Positions 46,859 through 56,525 of a stretch of 64,000 nt of DNA are shown here, in pieces (positions within the stretch are counted from its first letter, which is position 1; every line of letters starts with the position of its first letter). Below the pieces are notes generated by a model that ran no database searches, was not told the DNA's origin, and saw only the letters and a list, made by a program, of their open reading frames with translations. This DNA comes from an uncultured Caulobacterales bacterium (GTDB lineage Bacteria; Pseudomonadota; Alphaproteobacteria; Caulobacterales; Caulobacteraceae), in contig CAIUMD010000062.1 of the NCBI GenBank assembly GCA_903900155.1, forward strand, positions 124,001 to 188,000, in the 5' to 3' direction. Made by a program: the position numbers and the translations under genes.

Positions 46859-48357
46859 TCCGCAAACTGTCCGCCGCGCTGCTGGGCCTGGCCCTGCTGG
46901 CGCCCGCAACGGCCAGCGCCGAATGGCGACGGGCCGAGACCGAGCACTTCGTCGTCTATGGCCGCACCGAGAAGGCGGTGCGCCAGTACGCCTCGATGCT
47001 GGAGGATTTCGACTCCGTCCTGCGCCGGCTGCACAAGCAGCCCGAGGAAGAAGCGCCGCCGATCAAGCTGCCGGTCTATCTGGTCACCGACCTGGGTCAG
47101 TTGCGCCGGGTCCTGCCCTGGGCGCGGGAAGGGACGCAAGGGGTCTATATCCCCGCGACGACCGAGGTGTTCACCGTCGCCATCCGCGACGGCGTGTCGG
47201 CCGACAACGACCCGAACCGCGGCGACGACACGGTGATGCACGAGTACGTGCACCACTTCATGCTGCGCTACTATCCCAGCGCCTATCCGGCATGGCTCGT
47301 AGAGGGCTATGCCGAGTACTACATGACCACCGACCTGGGCTGGAATCGCTTCGTCGTGGGCGGCTACAACAAGGGGCGGGCCTACAGCCTCGTCGCGCCG
47401 GGCTCCAGCTGGGTCTCGATGGCCGACCTGCTGACCAAGCACCCCAGCGCGTTCGGCAAGTGGGAGACCAACAGCTACTACGCCCAGGCCTGGCTGCTGA
47501 CGCACTACATCCTGTCGGATCCCGAGCGCCGCAAGAAGCTGAGCCCGTACCTGGAGGCCGTGCGCACCGGGCAGAAGCCGACCGAAGCCTGGCAGAAGGT
47601 CTACGGCCAGGACATGGACAGCCTGCGCAACGCGTTGAAGTCGTATCTGGACCGTCCGCTGCCGGCCGGGGCCTTGCCGCGCATCACGCCGGCCGAAGCC
47701 CAGATGACCGTCACTAGCCTGCCGGCTTCGGCCGACGTCTTGCTGCTGGACTATCAGCGGCTGAAGCTGGGTGTGGGCAAGGACGACCGGGCCGGCGTGT
47801 TGCAGTCGATCCGCACGTCCGCCGCCCGTTATCCGACCGATCGCTTCGCCCGGCTGGTGCGGGCCCAGGCCGAGACCCAGTTCGGCGACCGCGCGGCGGG
47901 GGAGACGATCCTCAACGAGCTGCTGGTCGCCGATCCCAAGGACAAGGACGCCCTGGTCGTGCTGGGCGAAAGCCGCCTCTCGGTCGCCGACGCCGATAAG
48001 GACCATCGCAAGGAGATCCTGGGTGAGGCCGGCAAGCTGTTCGCCCGCGCTTTCAAGGTCGACGCCGACGATCCGCGCGTGCTGCACGGCTATGCCGAGG
48101 CCAAGCAGCTGGAGCCGCTGACCGACAACATGGTCAACATCCGGGTGCGGGCCATGACCCTGGCGCCCCAGGTCGGCCACCTGCGCCTGGATGCGGGTCG
48201 GGCGCTGGTCGCGTTCAAGGAATTCGACACCGCCCGCACGGTGCTGACGCCTCTGGCCGGCAGCCCGCACGGCGGTCCGGAAGCCGAAGCGGCCCAGGCC
48301 ATGCTGAAGGCGCTCCCCGAAGAGAAGCCGGTCGCCAAGGCGACCGGTGGCCCATAA
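46855..48357 (+). CDS. secreted HExxH metallopeptidase-like protein with TPR-like C-terminus
   Basis: Signal peptide; DTVMHEYVHHFMLRYYPSAYPAWLVEGYAEYYMTT gluzincin-like motif. Confidence 0.75.
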   Translation: MIRKLSAALLGLALLAPATASAEWRRAETEHFVVYGRTEKAVRQYASMLEDFDSVLRRLHKQPEEEAPPIKLPVYLVTDLGQLRRVLPWAREGTQGVYIPATTEVFTVAIRDGVSADNDPNRGDDTVMHEYVHHFMLRYYPSAYPAWLVEGYAEYYMTTDLGWNRFVVGGYNKGRAYSLVAPGSSWVSMADLLTKHPSAFGKWETNSYYAQAWLLTHYILSDPERRKKLSPYLEAVRTGQKPTEAWQKVYGQDMDSLRNALKSYLDRPLPAGALPRITPAEAQMTVTSLPASADVLLLDYQRLKLGVGKDDRAGVLQSIRTSAARYPTDRFARLVRAQAETQFGDRAAGETILNELLVADPKDKDALVVLGESRLSVADADKDHRKEILGEAGKLFARAFKVDADDPRVLHGYAEAKQLEPLTDNMVNIRVRAMTLAPQVGHLRLDAGRALVAFKEFDTARTVLTPLAGSPHGGPEAEAAQAMLKALPEEKPVAKATGGP

Positions 48358-48389
48358 GACAAGCCAGCGACCGACAAGAAGGACTGAGT

Positions 48390-49901
48390 ATGCGTAACCC
48401 GATCTCCCGGCGGACGTTCGCGCTGAGCGCGGCCGTGGCGCCGCTGGCCGCCTCGGGCCTAGCCCGCGCCCAGGCGACCAGCGCTTGGCTGCACACCAGT
48501 ACGCCGTCCTTCTCGCTGTATGGCCATGTCGGCGAGAGGACCCTGGTCCAGATGGCCAAGGACCTCGAGGACTTCGCTGGCCTGCTGCGCAGCCTGCATG
48601 GCGTCGACGCCTCAGCCGGCGAGCGGCCGCTGCCGATCTACATCGTGCCGCGCCAGACAGACCTGAAACGCGTGCGGCCGGGCATCACCAATGTCAGCGG
48701 TTTCTACAGCGCGTCGGTCGGCGACATCTTCGCCATCATCAGCCTGGAGGGCGACGCCGAGCGCGGTCGCCAGGTGCTGTTCCACGAATACACCCACCAC
48801 TTCATGAAGCGGCATGCGCCGGCCGCCTACGCCTCGTGGCTGGTCGAGGGCTATGCCGAGTACTTCTCCACCGCGTTGTTCAAGCCGGACGTTGTAGAGC
48901 TTGGCCGCACCAGTCCGCGTATCGCCTGGCTGCGTGGCGCGGTCTGGACGCCGTTCGACCGGATCCTGGGCCGGCGAGCGCTGACGGGCAACAAGTTCGA
49001 CATCACCGCCTTCTATGCCCAGTCGTGGCTGCTGACCCACTACATGATGTCGGACCCCGCGCGGCTGGCGCGCCTGACGCAGTACGCCACCGCGGTGGCC
49101 GCCGGCGGCGATCCGGTGGCGCTGATGCCGCAGGCGGCCGGCGTCCCGCTCAAGGACCTGGAGCGGGTGCTCAAGCAGTACATGCTGGCCCTGCCGGGAC
49201 GGCGCTTGCCGCGTCCGCCGTCGGCCGCGCAGGCGCTGGCCGTCACCCGCCTGCCGGCCTCGGCCGACGACCTGCTGCTGGAGAACCAGCGGCTGAAGAT
49301 GGGCGTGCCGCCGGCCGAGCGTCCCGGCCTGCTGGCCATGATCCGCGAGCGCGCCGCCCGCTATCCCGGCGACCGCCTGGCCGAGATGACCTTGGCGCGG
49401 GTCGAGAACGACTATGGTGATCGCGCCAAGGCGCAAGGCGTGCTCAAGCAGCTGATCTCGCGGGATTCTCGCGACGTCGAGGCGCTGCAGACCCTGGGCT
49501 GGTCCTGCATGCTGCAGGCGCGCACCGATCCCGCCAACGCGGCGAACTTCATGCGCGAGGCCCGCGAGTGGTTCGGCAAGGGCTTCGCCGTCGATCCCGA
49601 CAATGCGCTGCTGCTGTACGACTACGGGATCAGCCGGCGCGGCGACGCCAACTATCCCAACGACAACACCGTCAACGTGCTGCTGAAGGCTCAGGCCTTG
49701 GCGCCGCAGGTGCCGCAGTTCCGCATCGCCGCCGCCGACGCCCTGATGCGGCGTGACCGCTTCGACGAGGCCGCCGCCCTGGTTGAGCCGGTGTTCAACG
49801 ACCCGCACGCCGGTCCCCAGGCGGCTGAGGCCAAGCGGCGGTTCGACGAGGCCATCGCGCGGCGAAAGCCGGCCGCGACATCCGAGGAAGGTGACAAGTA
49901 G
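48390..49901 (+). CDS. secreted HExxH metallopeptidase-like protein, paralogue of 46855..48357
   Basis: Tat-like RRTFALSAAVAPLAASGLARA signal; VLFHEYTHHFMKRHAPAAYASWLVEGYAEYFST. Confidence 0.75.
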   Translation: MRNPISRRTFALSAAVAPLAASGLARAQATSAWLHTSTPSFSLYGHVGERTLVQMAKDLEDFAGLLRSLHGVDASAGERPLPIYIVPRQTDLKRVRPGITNVSGFYSASVGDIFAIISLEGDAERGRQVLFHEYTHHFMKRHAPAAYASWLVEGYAEYFSTALFKPDVVELGRTSPRIAWLRGAVWTPFDRILGRRALTGNKFDITAFYAQSWLLTHYMMSDPARLARLTQYATAVAAGGDPVALMPQAAGVPLKDLERVLKQYMLALPGRRLPRPPSAAQALAVTRLPASADDLLLENQRLKMGVPPAERPGLLAMIRERAARYPGDRLAEMTLARVENDYGDRAKAQGVLKQLISRDSRDVEALQTLGWSCMLQARTDPANAANFMREAREWFGKGFAVDPDNALLLYDYGISRRGDANYPNDNTVNVLLKAQALAPQVPQFRIAAADALMRRDRFDEAAALVEPVFNDPHAGPQAAEAKRRFDEAIARRKPAATSEEGDK

Positions 49902-49925
49902 GCTCCGGAGCGCTAGTCCCGCGCC

Positions 49926-51524
49926 ATGAGCAAGTCCCCCGCCGCTGAAGCCGCCCGTCGACGCACGTTCGCCATCATCAGCCACCCCGACGCCGGTAAG
50001 ACGACCCTGACGGAAAACCTGCTGCTGGCCGGCGGGGCGATCCGGGCCGCCGGCGCGGTGCGGGCGCGCGGCCAGATCCGCCGCACCCAGTCGGACTGGA
50101 TGAAGATCGAGCGCGAGCGCGGCATTTCGGTCTCGGCCTCGGTGATGACATTCGACCACGACGGCCTGATGTTCAACCTGCTGGACACGCCAGGCCACGA
50201 AGACTTCTCGGAAGACACCTACCGCACCCTGACGGCCGCCGACGCGGCGATCATGGTGCTGGACGCGGCCAAGGGCATCGAGCCCCAGACCCTGAAGCTG
50301 TTCGAGGTGTGCCGCCTGCGCGACATCCCGATCATCACCTTCATCAACAAGATGGACCGCGAGGCCCAGGACCCGTTCGAGCTCTTGGACGAGGTCTCGT
50401 CCAAGCTGGCGCTGGACCCGGCGCCGCTGTACTGGCCGGCCGGTTCGGGCGGCCGTTTCAAGGGCATGCTGGACCTGCGCAACGACAAGTTCATCCCGTA
50501 CGCCAAGAAGAGCTCGACCGACGAGGAGGGCCATCCCGACCCGATCGCCTTCAAGGGCAATGCGGTGGTCCAGTACCTGGACCCCGAGGAGAAGGCCGAG
50601 CTGGAAGACAACGCCATGCTGGTCACCGAAGCCGGCAAGCCGTTCGACGTCCAGAGCTTCCTGGAAGGCCACATGACGCCGGTGTTCTTCGGCTCGGCCC
50701 TGCGCCACTTCGGCGTGTCGGAGCTCTTGGGCGGCATCGGCGCCTACGCCCCGGCCCCGCATCCGGCCAAGGTCAACAAGGCCGGCGTCGACACCCATGT
50801 CGCCCCAGGCGACAACGAGGTCTCGGGCTTCGTGTTCAAGGTCCAGGCGAACATGGACCCCAACCACCGTGACCGGATCGCCTTCCTGCGCCTGACCAGC
50901 GGCCGCTTCACGCGCGGCATGAAGCTGAAGGCCCAGAACACCGGCAAGGCCATGAGCGTCAACGCGCCGATCATGTTCTTCGCCAGCGACCGCGAGCTGG
51001 CCGAGGACGCCTTCGCCGGCGACGTGATCGGCATCCCCAACCATGGCGTCCTGCGGGTGGGCGACAGCCTGTCCGAGACCGGCGCCCTGCGCTTTGCCGG
51101 CCTGCCTAACTTCGCCCCTGAAATCCTGCGCCGCGTGCGCGTCAAGGACCCGCTGAAGGCCAAGCACCTGAAGAAGGCGCTGGAAGGCCTGGCCGAAGAG
51201 GGCGTCACACAGCTGTTCCGTCCGATGATCGGCAGCGACTTCATCGTCGGCGCCGTCGGCCAGCTGCAGTTCGAGGTCATGGCCGACCGCCTGGCCAACG
51301 AATACCAGTTGGAATGCATCTTCGAAGCCAGCCCCTATGCCGAAGCCCGCTGGCTGTCGGGCGATCGGGCCGACGTCGAGGACTTCGTGGGCAAGCACAA
51401 GTCGGCCATGGGCCAGGACATCGACGAACAGCCCGTGTTCCTGGGCAAGTCGGCCTGGGAGATCGGCTATGTCGCCGAGCGCTATCCGAAAGTGCGCTTC
51501 GAGCGGACTAAGGAACGCGCCTAG
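49926..51524 (+). CDS. prfC: peptide chain release factor 3
   Basis: RRTFAIISHPDAGKTTLTENLLLAGGAIRAAGAVRARG; LDTPGHEDFSEDTYRTLTAADAAIMVLDAAKGIEPQT. Confidence 0.97.
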   Translation: MSKSPAAEAARRRTFAIISHPDAGKTTLTENLLLAGGAIRAAGAVRARGQIRRTQSDWMKIERERGISVSASVMTFDHDGLMFNLLDTPGHEDFSEDTYRTLTAADAAIMVLDAAKGIEPQTLKLFEVCRLRDIPIITFINKMDREAQDPFELLDEVSSKLALDPAPLYWPAGSGGRFKGMLDLRNDKFIPYAKKSSTDEEGHPDPIAFKGNAVVQYLDPEEKAELEDNAMLVTEAGKPFDVQSFLEGHMTPVFFGSALRHFGVSELLGGIGAYAPAPHPAKVNKAGVDTHVAPGDNEVSGFVFKVQANMDPNHRDRIAFLRLTSGRFTRGMKLKAQNTGKAMSVNAPIMFFASDRELAEDAFAGDVIGIPNHGVLRVGDSLSETGALRFAGLPNFAPEILRRVRVKDPLKAKHLKKALEGLAEEGVTQLFRPMIGSDFIVGAVGQLQFEVMADRLANEYQLECIFEASPYAEARWLSGDRADVEDFVGKHKSAMGQDIDEQPVFLGKSAWEIGYVAERYPKVRFERTKERA

Positions 51525-52339
51525 CGCCCGCGACGGCTGTCGTCAGGGCCGTCGGCGATCGCCTGCAGGCGCTGGTAGACGGCCTTGATCTCCGGGTCGG
51601 TCGTGTTGATGGCATAGGCCTTGGCGGCCGCGCGGCGGGCTTCGATCAGGTCCGGCGGCGCGCCGCCCTTGCGCTCGAAGCGATCGATCCACGACGCCGC
51701 TTCGACCGTGGCCAGCATGGCGATCTCGGTCTGGGACGCCACGGCCTTCGAAGCCCAGAAGTCCTGCGCCGTCTCGATCGCCCGGTTCGGATGGCCCGCA
51801 TGGCGCTGGAACCAGGCCACGTGCAGGGCGATGTCCGACCACGGCGCGCCTAGGCTATTGGCCAGTTGCCGCCACGACTGAGCCAGTTGCGCGCCCTGAC
51901 GATAGAGCTCGTTGCGCTTCAACGCCCGCACCCACGGCCCGCGCAGGGCGCGCTCGGGCAATATGCCGGCGCGGCGGGCAATCTCGGCGGCGTGGACGGC
52001 TTCCAGGTCGTCGACCGACGCGAAGGGGCGGGGATACTCCTCGCCCAGCTCGGTCTTCATCTGCTGGTGCAGCTTTTCCTGCGGCGAGACGCAGGCCCGG
52101 ACCGCGGCCACGGCCGGATGCTCAGCTGGCGCGACCAGCAGGCAATCGGGCAGACGGGCGAAGGCGATCCGCACGCGGCCGCAAACAATCGCCTGGCGCT
52201 CCAGGTCGACCTGGGTGATCGCCAAAGGCTCATCGCACTCGCCGTCGTCCAGCGCGCAGCCGACCAGCAGACCAGGCTCCGCACCATCGGTCCGCAGCCA
52301 GCGCTGCAGCAGGCGGCCGTCGATCTCGGTTTCGCTCAT
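51521..52339 (-). CDS. hypothetical protein
   Basis: 272 aa ORF; ends overlap prfC stop by 4 bp (convergent). Confidence 0.65.
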   Translation of the reverse strand: MSETEIDGRLLQRWLRTDGAEPGLLVGCALDDGECDEPLAITQVDLERQAIVCGRVRIAFARLPDCLLVAPAEHPAVAAVRACVSPQEKLHQQMKTELGEEYPRPFASVDDLEAVHAAEIARRAGILPERALRGPWVRALKRNELYRQGAQLAQSWRQLANSLGAPWSDIALHVAWFQRHAGHPNRAIETAQDFWASKAVASQTEIAMLATVEAASWIDRFERKGGAPPDLIEARRAAAKAYAINTTDPEIKAVYQRLQAIADGPDDSRRGR

Positions 52340-52501
52340 GAGGGCGGGGATAGCCGGTGAGGGAAGCAGCGTCGACGGCGATATCAGGGTTGGCCGGCTG
52401 AGAAGGCAATGAATCGGCTTTTCGCTCTGGGCGAGTATCAGCCTCTAGCGCGCGTATGTATTGATCTTCTATGGTGAAGTTGTCGGCAGGGCGGGTGCGC
52501 G

Positions 52502-53335
52502 ATGGGCAAGTTCGATCAATTCAAAAATGGTCTGGCGAAATTGGGTCGTGGCGAAAATCTGCCCGCACGGTCGGACGATTCCGCCACCTCAAATCCTCTT
52601 CTCACAGCCGCCAGGCAGTTATCGGCCGATCGATTGCAGGAAAGGGAGATTGATCGTTCCAAGTCTGCACATTTTGCGATCGCGCTGGATGCGACAGGCA
52701 GCATGGCGACGCTACTGCAAAGCGCCAAGGCCTCACTGAGTGAAATCATTCGCCGTGTGACGCATGAGGCGGGGCGACCCATCAAGATCCAGCTCTTTGC
52801 CTACCGCGATTATGATTGCGGCCCGCAGGTGCTGGAGAGCTCGTCGCTGAGCGGTGACGCCAACAATCTGATCGCATGGTTGTCGCGAGTCGAGGCAATG
52901 GGCGGCGGAAGCAATGATGGCGAGGCCATCGAGTTCGCACTGGGTCATATCAAGACCTTGGGCGGCTTTCGCTCGATCATCATCGCCGGCGACGAGCCAC
53001 CGAATGGCCAAGTCTTCTTGGCTTCCCAAGGCAGGGCGCAGAGCCAGACCGCTCAGCAGCTGGCCGCGCGGTTTGGGGCCGACAAGACGCCGATCCATAC
53101 CTTTGTGGTGGGGGATCACGGTCCGACGATCATCGCCTTCCGTGAAATAGCTGACGCGTCTGGTGGCAAGTCCGGCAGGCTGGATGGCTCGGCGGCTATG
53201 ATTGACATGGCCGTTCTGGCGATGCTTGCCACGTTGAAAGGGAAGCAAGGTGTTCGGGACTACGTCGCCCGGACCGCCTTGACCTCCAACGCAGCGGCAT
53301 TTGCCACGCTGCTCTTGGGCGACTCTTCCAAATGA
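52502..53335 (+). CDS. vWA domain protein
   Basis: KSAHFAIALDATGSMATLLQSAKASLSEIIRRV (MIDAS DxTxS), QLFAYRDYDCGPQVLE, GGGSNDGEAIEFALGH. Confidence 0.85.
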   Translation: MGKFDQFKNGLAKLGRGENLPARSDDSATSNPLLTAARQLSADRLQEREIDRSKSAHFAIALDATGSMATLLQSAKASLSEIIRRVTHEAGRPIKIQLFAYRDYDCGPQVLESSSLSGDANNLIAWLSRVEAMGGGSNDGEAIEFALGHIKTLGGFRSIIIAGDEPPNGQVFLASQGRAQSQTAQQLAARFGADKTPIHTFVVGDHGPTIIAFREIADASGGKSGRLDGSAAMIDMAVLAMLATLKGKQGVRDYVARTALTSNAAAFATLLLGDSSK

Positions 53336-54117
53336 GACCCAAGACCTGGTCTTATAGCCGAGTCGCCATGGCGGCTGTCGCTGCGAGCGTATGCGCCAAT
53401 CTCTTCCAGGCCGTCACCGGGACCGAATTGTGGATCCTGGCCATGGCCAATCTGGCATGCTTGGTGATGCTCAGCACGACCGCAGTCCGCTTTCACAAGG
53501 AGAACCGTCCGGGCTTTGACCCGGTGGTCGCGGCCGAGACTATCGTGGCTTTCGGCGTCACCTCGCTGATCCTCAGTCTGGTCAGCGCGGCCTATCCTTT
53601 GCTCACCGGCGACGCCCTAGGCGATGTCTTCAAGAAGGAAGGGGTGATGCGCGTCGTGACCCCCTTCCTGGAGGGGTTGGCGACCGCCGGTCTGGCGCCG
53701 CTGTTCGCGATGGTTCTGCGGAATCGCGTGGCTGAGCTGGATGGCGCCGGCGATGCGGTAGGTGACGTGACGGGCATGACACGGGCCATGGCCGGACTGA
53801 CCCGCGAGATGGAGAGCGCGCGTGCTGGCGTGATGGAGCTGCAGGCGGCGCTGAAGGCCGCGTCAGCTTCGACGAAAAGCTTGGCCGACAATGTTCAGAC
53901 GGAAGGCGAGCGTTTGAAGCTCGTTCTTCTTGAAACACAGGCAGAGTTGAAAGGATTTAGCGGGGCCGCAGGCGCGGGCCGCACGGAGGTCGGCGGCTTG
54001 GCGACCGAAACAGCCAAGCTCAAATCGTCCGTGACGGACACGGGCGTGCTCATGGATGCCTTGGCCAAGTTGATCGAGTCGGTCGAACGCTTTGTGGCGC
54101 CCAGCGGGCGTCGCTGA
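53332..54117 (+). CDS. multi-TM protein with C-terminal coiled coil (MotA/ZorA-like topology)
   Basis: Three to four N-terminal hydrophobic segments, FLEGLATAGLAPLFAMVLRN, then long heptad-rich region; ATGA overlap with vWA gene. Confidence 0.7.
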   Translation: MRPKTWSYSRVAMAAVAASVCANLFQAVTGTELWILAMANLACLVMLSTTAVRFHKENRPGFDPVVAAETIVAFGVTSLILSLVSAAYPLLTGDALGDVFKKEGVMRVVTPFLEGLATAGLAPLFAMVLRNRVAELDGAGDAVGDVTGMTRAMAGLTREMESARAGVMELQAALKAASASTKSLADNVQTEGERLKLVLLETQAELKGFSGAAGAGRTEVGGLATETAKLKSSVTDTGVLMDALAKLIESVERFVAPSGRR

Positions 54118-54119
54118 CC

Positions 54120-54725
54120 ATGAAGATGCGATCGCGCGCCCATAGCAGTCTCCACCTGCAGATGGGACAAGAGACCCTCTATCTGCTGCTGACGTCCGCG
54201 ATCTTCGTGTCGATCCTGCTGATCGCCTACATCGCCTACGAACGGCGCCACTATGAGGATCCGCCGATCGTCACCCTGCGCGAAGCGGACGGCTTCTATT
54301 TCAAGCCCGGATCCTCGCTGGTCAGTAGACAGTTCGACCAGCAGCTAAGCCAGCACGTGGCTCCGAAGCTGCGCGAATTCGCCGATCGCTACGATGCACA
54401 TGTGATCGAGGTCATCGGGCATACCGACGAGGTGGCGGTATCGATGGGCAGTGGAAATCTCGACGCTACTCTAGGGCCGCTGTTCACCGGCCGGCGCGCG
54501 GCAGAGCCCGTGCCCGCCGACAACGCCGGGCTGGGCCTAGCGCGAGCGGTTGCCGTATCGCGCGCGCTGAAGCGGGCGGGTGTCGATCAGGGATATGTCA
54601 TTGTTCCACTGTCGGCCGGTCCGTTTCTAAGACCTGACGATACGGTTTCGGATGGGCGGTCACGCAAGGCGGACAAGGTTCGACGGCGTATCGAGATCCG
54701 ACTTCGTCGACCTCACACCCGATAG
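54120..54725 (+). CDS. single-TM protein with OmpA/MotB-like C-terminal domain (ZorB-like topology)
   Basis: LYLLLTSAIFVSILLIAYIAY TM; FYFKPGSSLVSRQF...VIEVIGHTDEVAVSMGSGNLD...RAVAVSRALKRAGV...DKVRRRIEIRL. Confidence 0.8.
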   Translation: MKMRSRAHSSLHLQMGQETLYLLLTSAIFVSILLIAYIAYERRHYEDPPIVTLREADGFYFKPGSSLVSRQFDQQLSQHVAPKLREFADRYDAHVIEVIGHTDEVAVSMGSGNLDATLGPLFTGRRAAEPVPADNAGLGLARAVAVSRALKRAGVDQGYVIVPLSAGPFLRPDDTVSDGRSRKADKVRRRIEIRLRRPHTR

Positions 54726-55996
54726 CCTTTCCGCAGGATGTCGCGTGCCTGGTTGCCCAGTACGCTGAGAGCTTCACGCCGCTCGCGTTCTTCCTTGGTC
54801 TGCTCGCCCATATCCGGGTGGTGTAGGCGCTGATAGGCGCGGAAAGCCTTGGTCACCATCGCCTCGGTCGGGTCGCTGTCGATCGACAGGCCCAGGACCT
54901 CGAGCGCCCATTTCCTGTCCTTTATCGAGCCAGGATCGCTCTTGCCGCCAGCAGATCCGGACTTGCCCGATCCGCCGCCGTGGCTCCCACCTGTTGCTCC
55001 ACCAGGTCCAGCCGCACGCATGGCTTCGGCGTGGATCGCTTCTAGTTGATGGAGAACCTCTTCCAGGACGCCGAGGCTCTCTGAAACGGCGTCGATCGTC
55101 GTGTCGCGCGTCGTCTGCAGAGTCTCTGTCAGAGAATCGAACAGGCTGGTCTGCTCATCGAACTGAATACGTTCGGGGCCCGTGTCCCAGGCTTCGGGCC
55201 ATAGATCGATCAACGCGTTGTAGAGCACGGCATAGCGAGATCGGGCCGCATCGAACCGCAGCATCAGGTCCTGGAGTTCTCCGGAAGAGGCCGCGGCAGC
55301 TTCTACGTCATCGGCAGCTATGGACAGTGGATCTTCCAGAGCTTCGGCGACGCTATCCAGGAAGACGTTGAAAAGGCCAATGCGGCGGTCTTCGGGCCAG
55401 ATGTCGCCCTGACGGTGGATACGCTGGAAGATCGCGACCGTTCTGGCCGTCTCTCGCACCAGATCGTAGTCGCCGGAAGAAAGGCGGGCCTCGATCCGGG
55501 CCTTTACGTCGGGGCGGAGGTGCTGGAACGCGTCGCCGACCTCGACGAGCAGGTCCAGAACCGTATTGGCGCGCGCTCTGGCGGTTTCATCCCTTGCCCT
55601 CAGCGCCTTGGGCTCGACACCGATCCGATCGAAGAAGACGGAGATGCCGTCCGCGATGTCGTCGGCCTCGTCCGTAAAGCCCCAGACGTGTCCCGGAACG
55701 ACCTCCAGGCCTAGTTGGTCGAAGATATCGAACACCGCCGCGCGGCGCAGTCTGCGCACTTTCAGGTCCAGAAGAGAGCCGGTGAGACCCGGCATAGCAG
55801 TGGCGCGAGCGGAGCGCGGCGAAGCCGGGGCTTCCGTGTGTGGCACGAAGGGGCGGGCAGCTGCTTCGAACGCGGTCTCGAAAACCCCGCCGGGCCGGGG
55901 TGGACTGAACGTGTCGCCATACAGAGGCGTCCGCCAGCTCGCGGCGCCGCGAAACCAAGCGATTAAAGATCTCCAGACCCCAGCGAAATCCAGCAC
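54713..55996 (-). CDS. J-domain protein (C-terminal DnaJ-like domain)
   Basis: C-terminal WALEVLGLSIDSDPTEAMVTKAFRAYQRLHHPDMGEQTKEERERREALSVLGNQARDILRKGY with HPD motif; GSHGGGSGKSGSAGGK linker. Confidence 0.85.
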   Translation of the reverse strand: MLDFAGVWRSLIAWFRGAASWRTPLYGDTFSPPRPGGVFETAFEAAARPFVPHTEAPASPRSARATAMPGLTGSLLDLKVRRLRRAAVFDIFDQLGLEVVPGHVWGFTDEADDIADGISVFFDRIGVEPKALRARDETARARANTVLDLLVEVGDAFQHLRPDVKARIEARLSSGDYDLVRETARTVAIFQRIHRQGDIWPEDRRIGLFNVFLDSVAEALEDPLSIAADDVEAAAASSGELQDLMLRFDAARSRYAVLYNALIDLWPEAWDTGPERIQFDEQTSLFDSLTETLQTTRDTTIDAVSESLGVLEEVLHQLEAIHAEAMRAAGPGGATGGSHGGGSGKSGSAGGKSDPGSIKDRKWALEVLGLSIDSDPTEAMVTKAFRAYQRLHHPDMGEQTKEERERREALSVLGNQARDILRKGYRV

Positions 55997-56144
55997 CTGA
56001 CGTCCTCAATGTCCGCGCGATCAGGCGCGCAGCTTCAGCTGTGGCGGGCGTGATTTCAACCGCTGGATCAATCGTGGCACGTTGCCTCGGGACAAGCCCT
56101 TGATTCGATCAGGTCGGCGCAAAGGGTTTCCATGGAGCTTCCGC

Positions 56145-56525
56145 ATGACCGCCCCTCTCGCCATCGGCCTAGTCGCCCACGATGACAAGAAGGCCGCGCT
56201 GGTCGCGTGGGCGATCGCGCATGAGGACTTCCTGAAGGACAAGGCGCTGTTCGCGACCGGCACCACCGGCGGGCGGATTCTGGAGGCGTTGCCGCATCTC
56301 AACCTGGTGCGGTTGAAGAGCGGGCCGCTGGGCGGTGACCAGCAACTGGGCGCGATGATCGCCGAGGGGCGGCTAGACGTGCTGATCTTCTTCGTCGATC
56401 CGCTGTCGCCGCAGCCGCACGATGTCGACGTCAAGGCGCTGATCCGCCTGGCGACGCTGGCCGATATCCCGTTTGCCTGCAATCCGGCGACGGCGGACCT
56501 GATCGTGGGTTGTCGCGAGGGCTAG
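56145..56525 (+). CDS. mgsA: methylglyoxal synthase
   Basis: [80 protein letters not shown]. Confidence 0.95.
   Translation: MTAPLAIGLVAHDDKKAALVAWAIAHEDFLKDKALFATGTTGGRILEALPHLNLVRLKSGPLGGDQQLGAMIAEGRLDVLIFFVDPLSPQPHDVDVKALIRLATLADIPFACNPATADLIVGCREG

Noticed and set aside
45166-48270. 1034-aa minus-strand ORF
   Set aside because: Antisense shadow of the HExxH peptidase gene and pseudogenes; low-complexity composition from high-GC codon structure
48612-51398. 928-aa minus-strand ORF
   Set aside because: Antisense to prfC and 48390..49901; no recognisable domain
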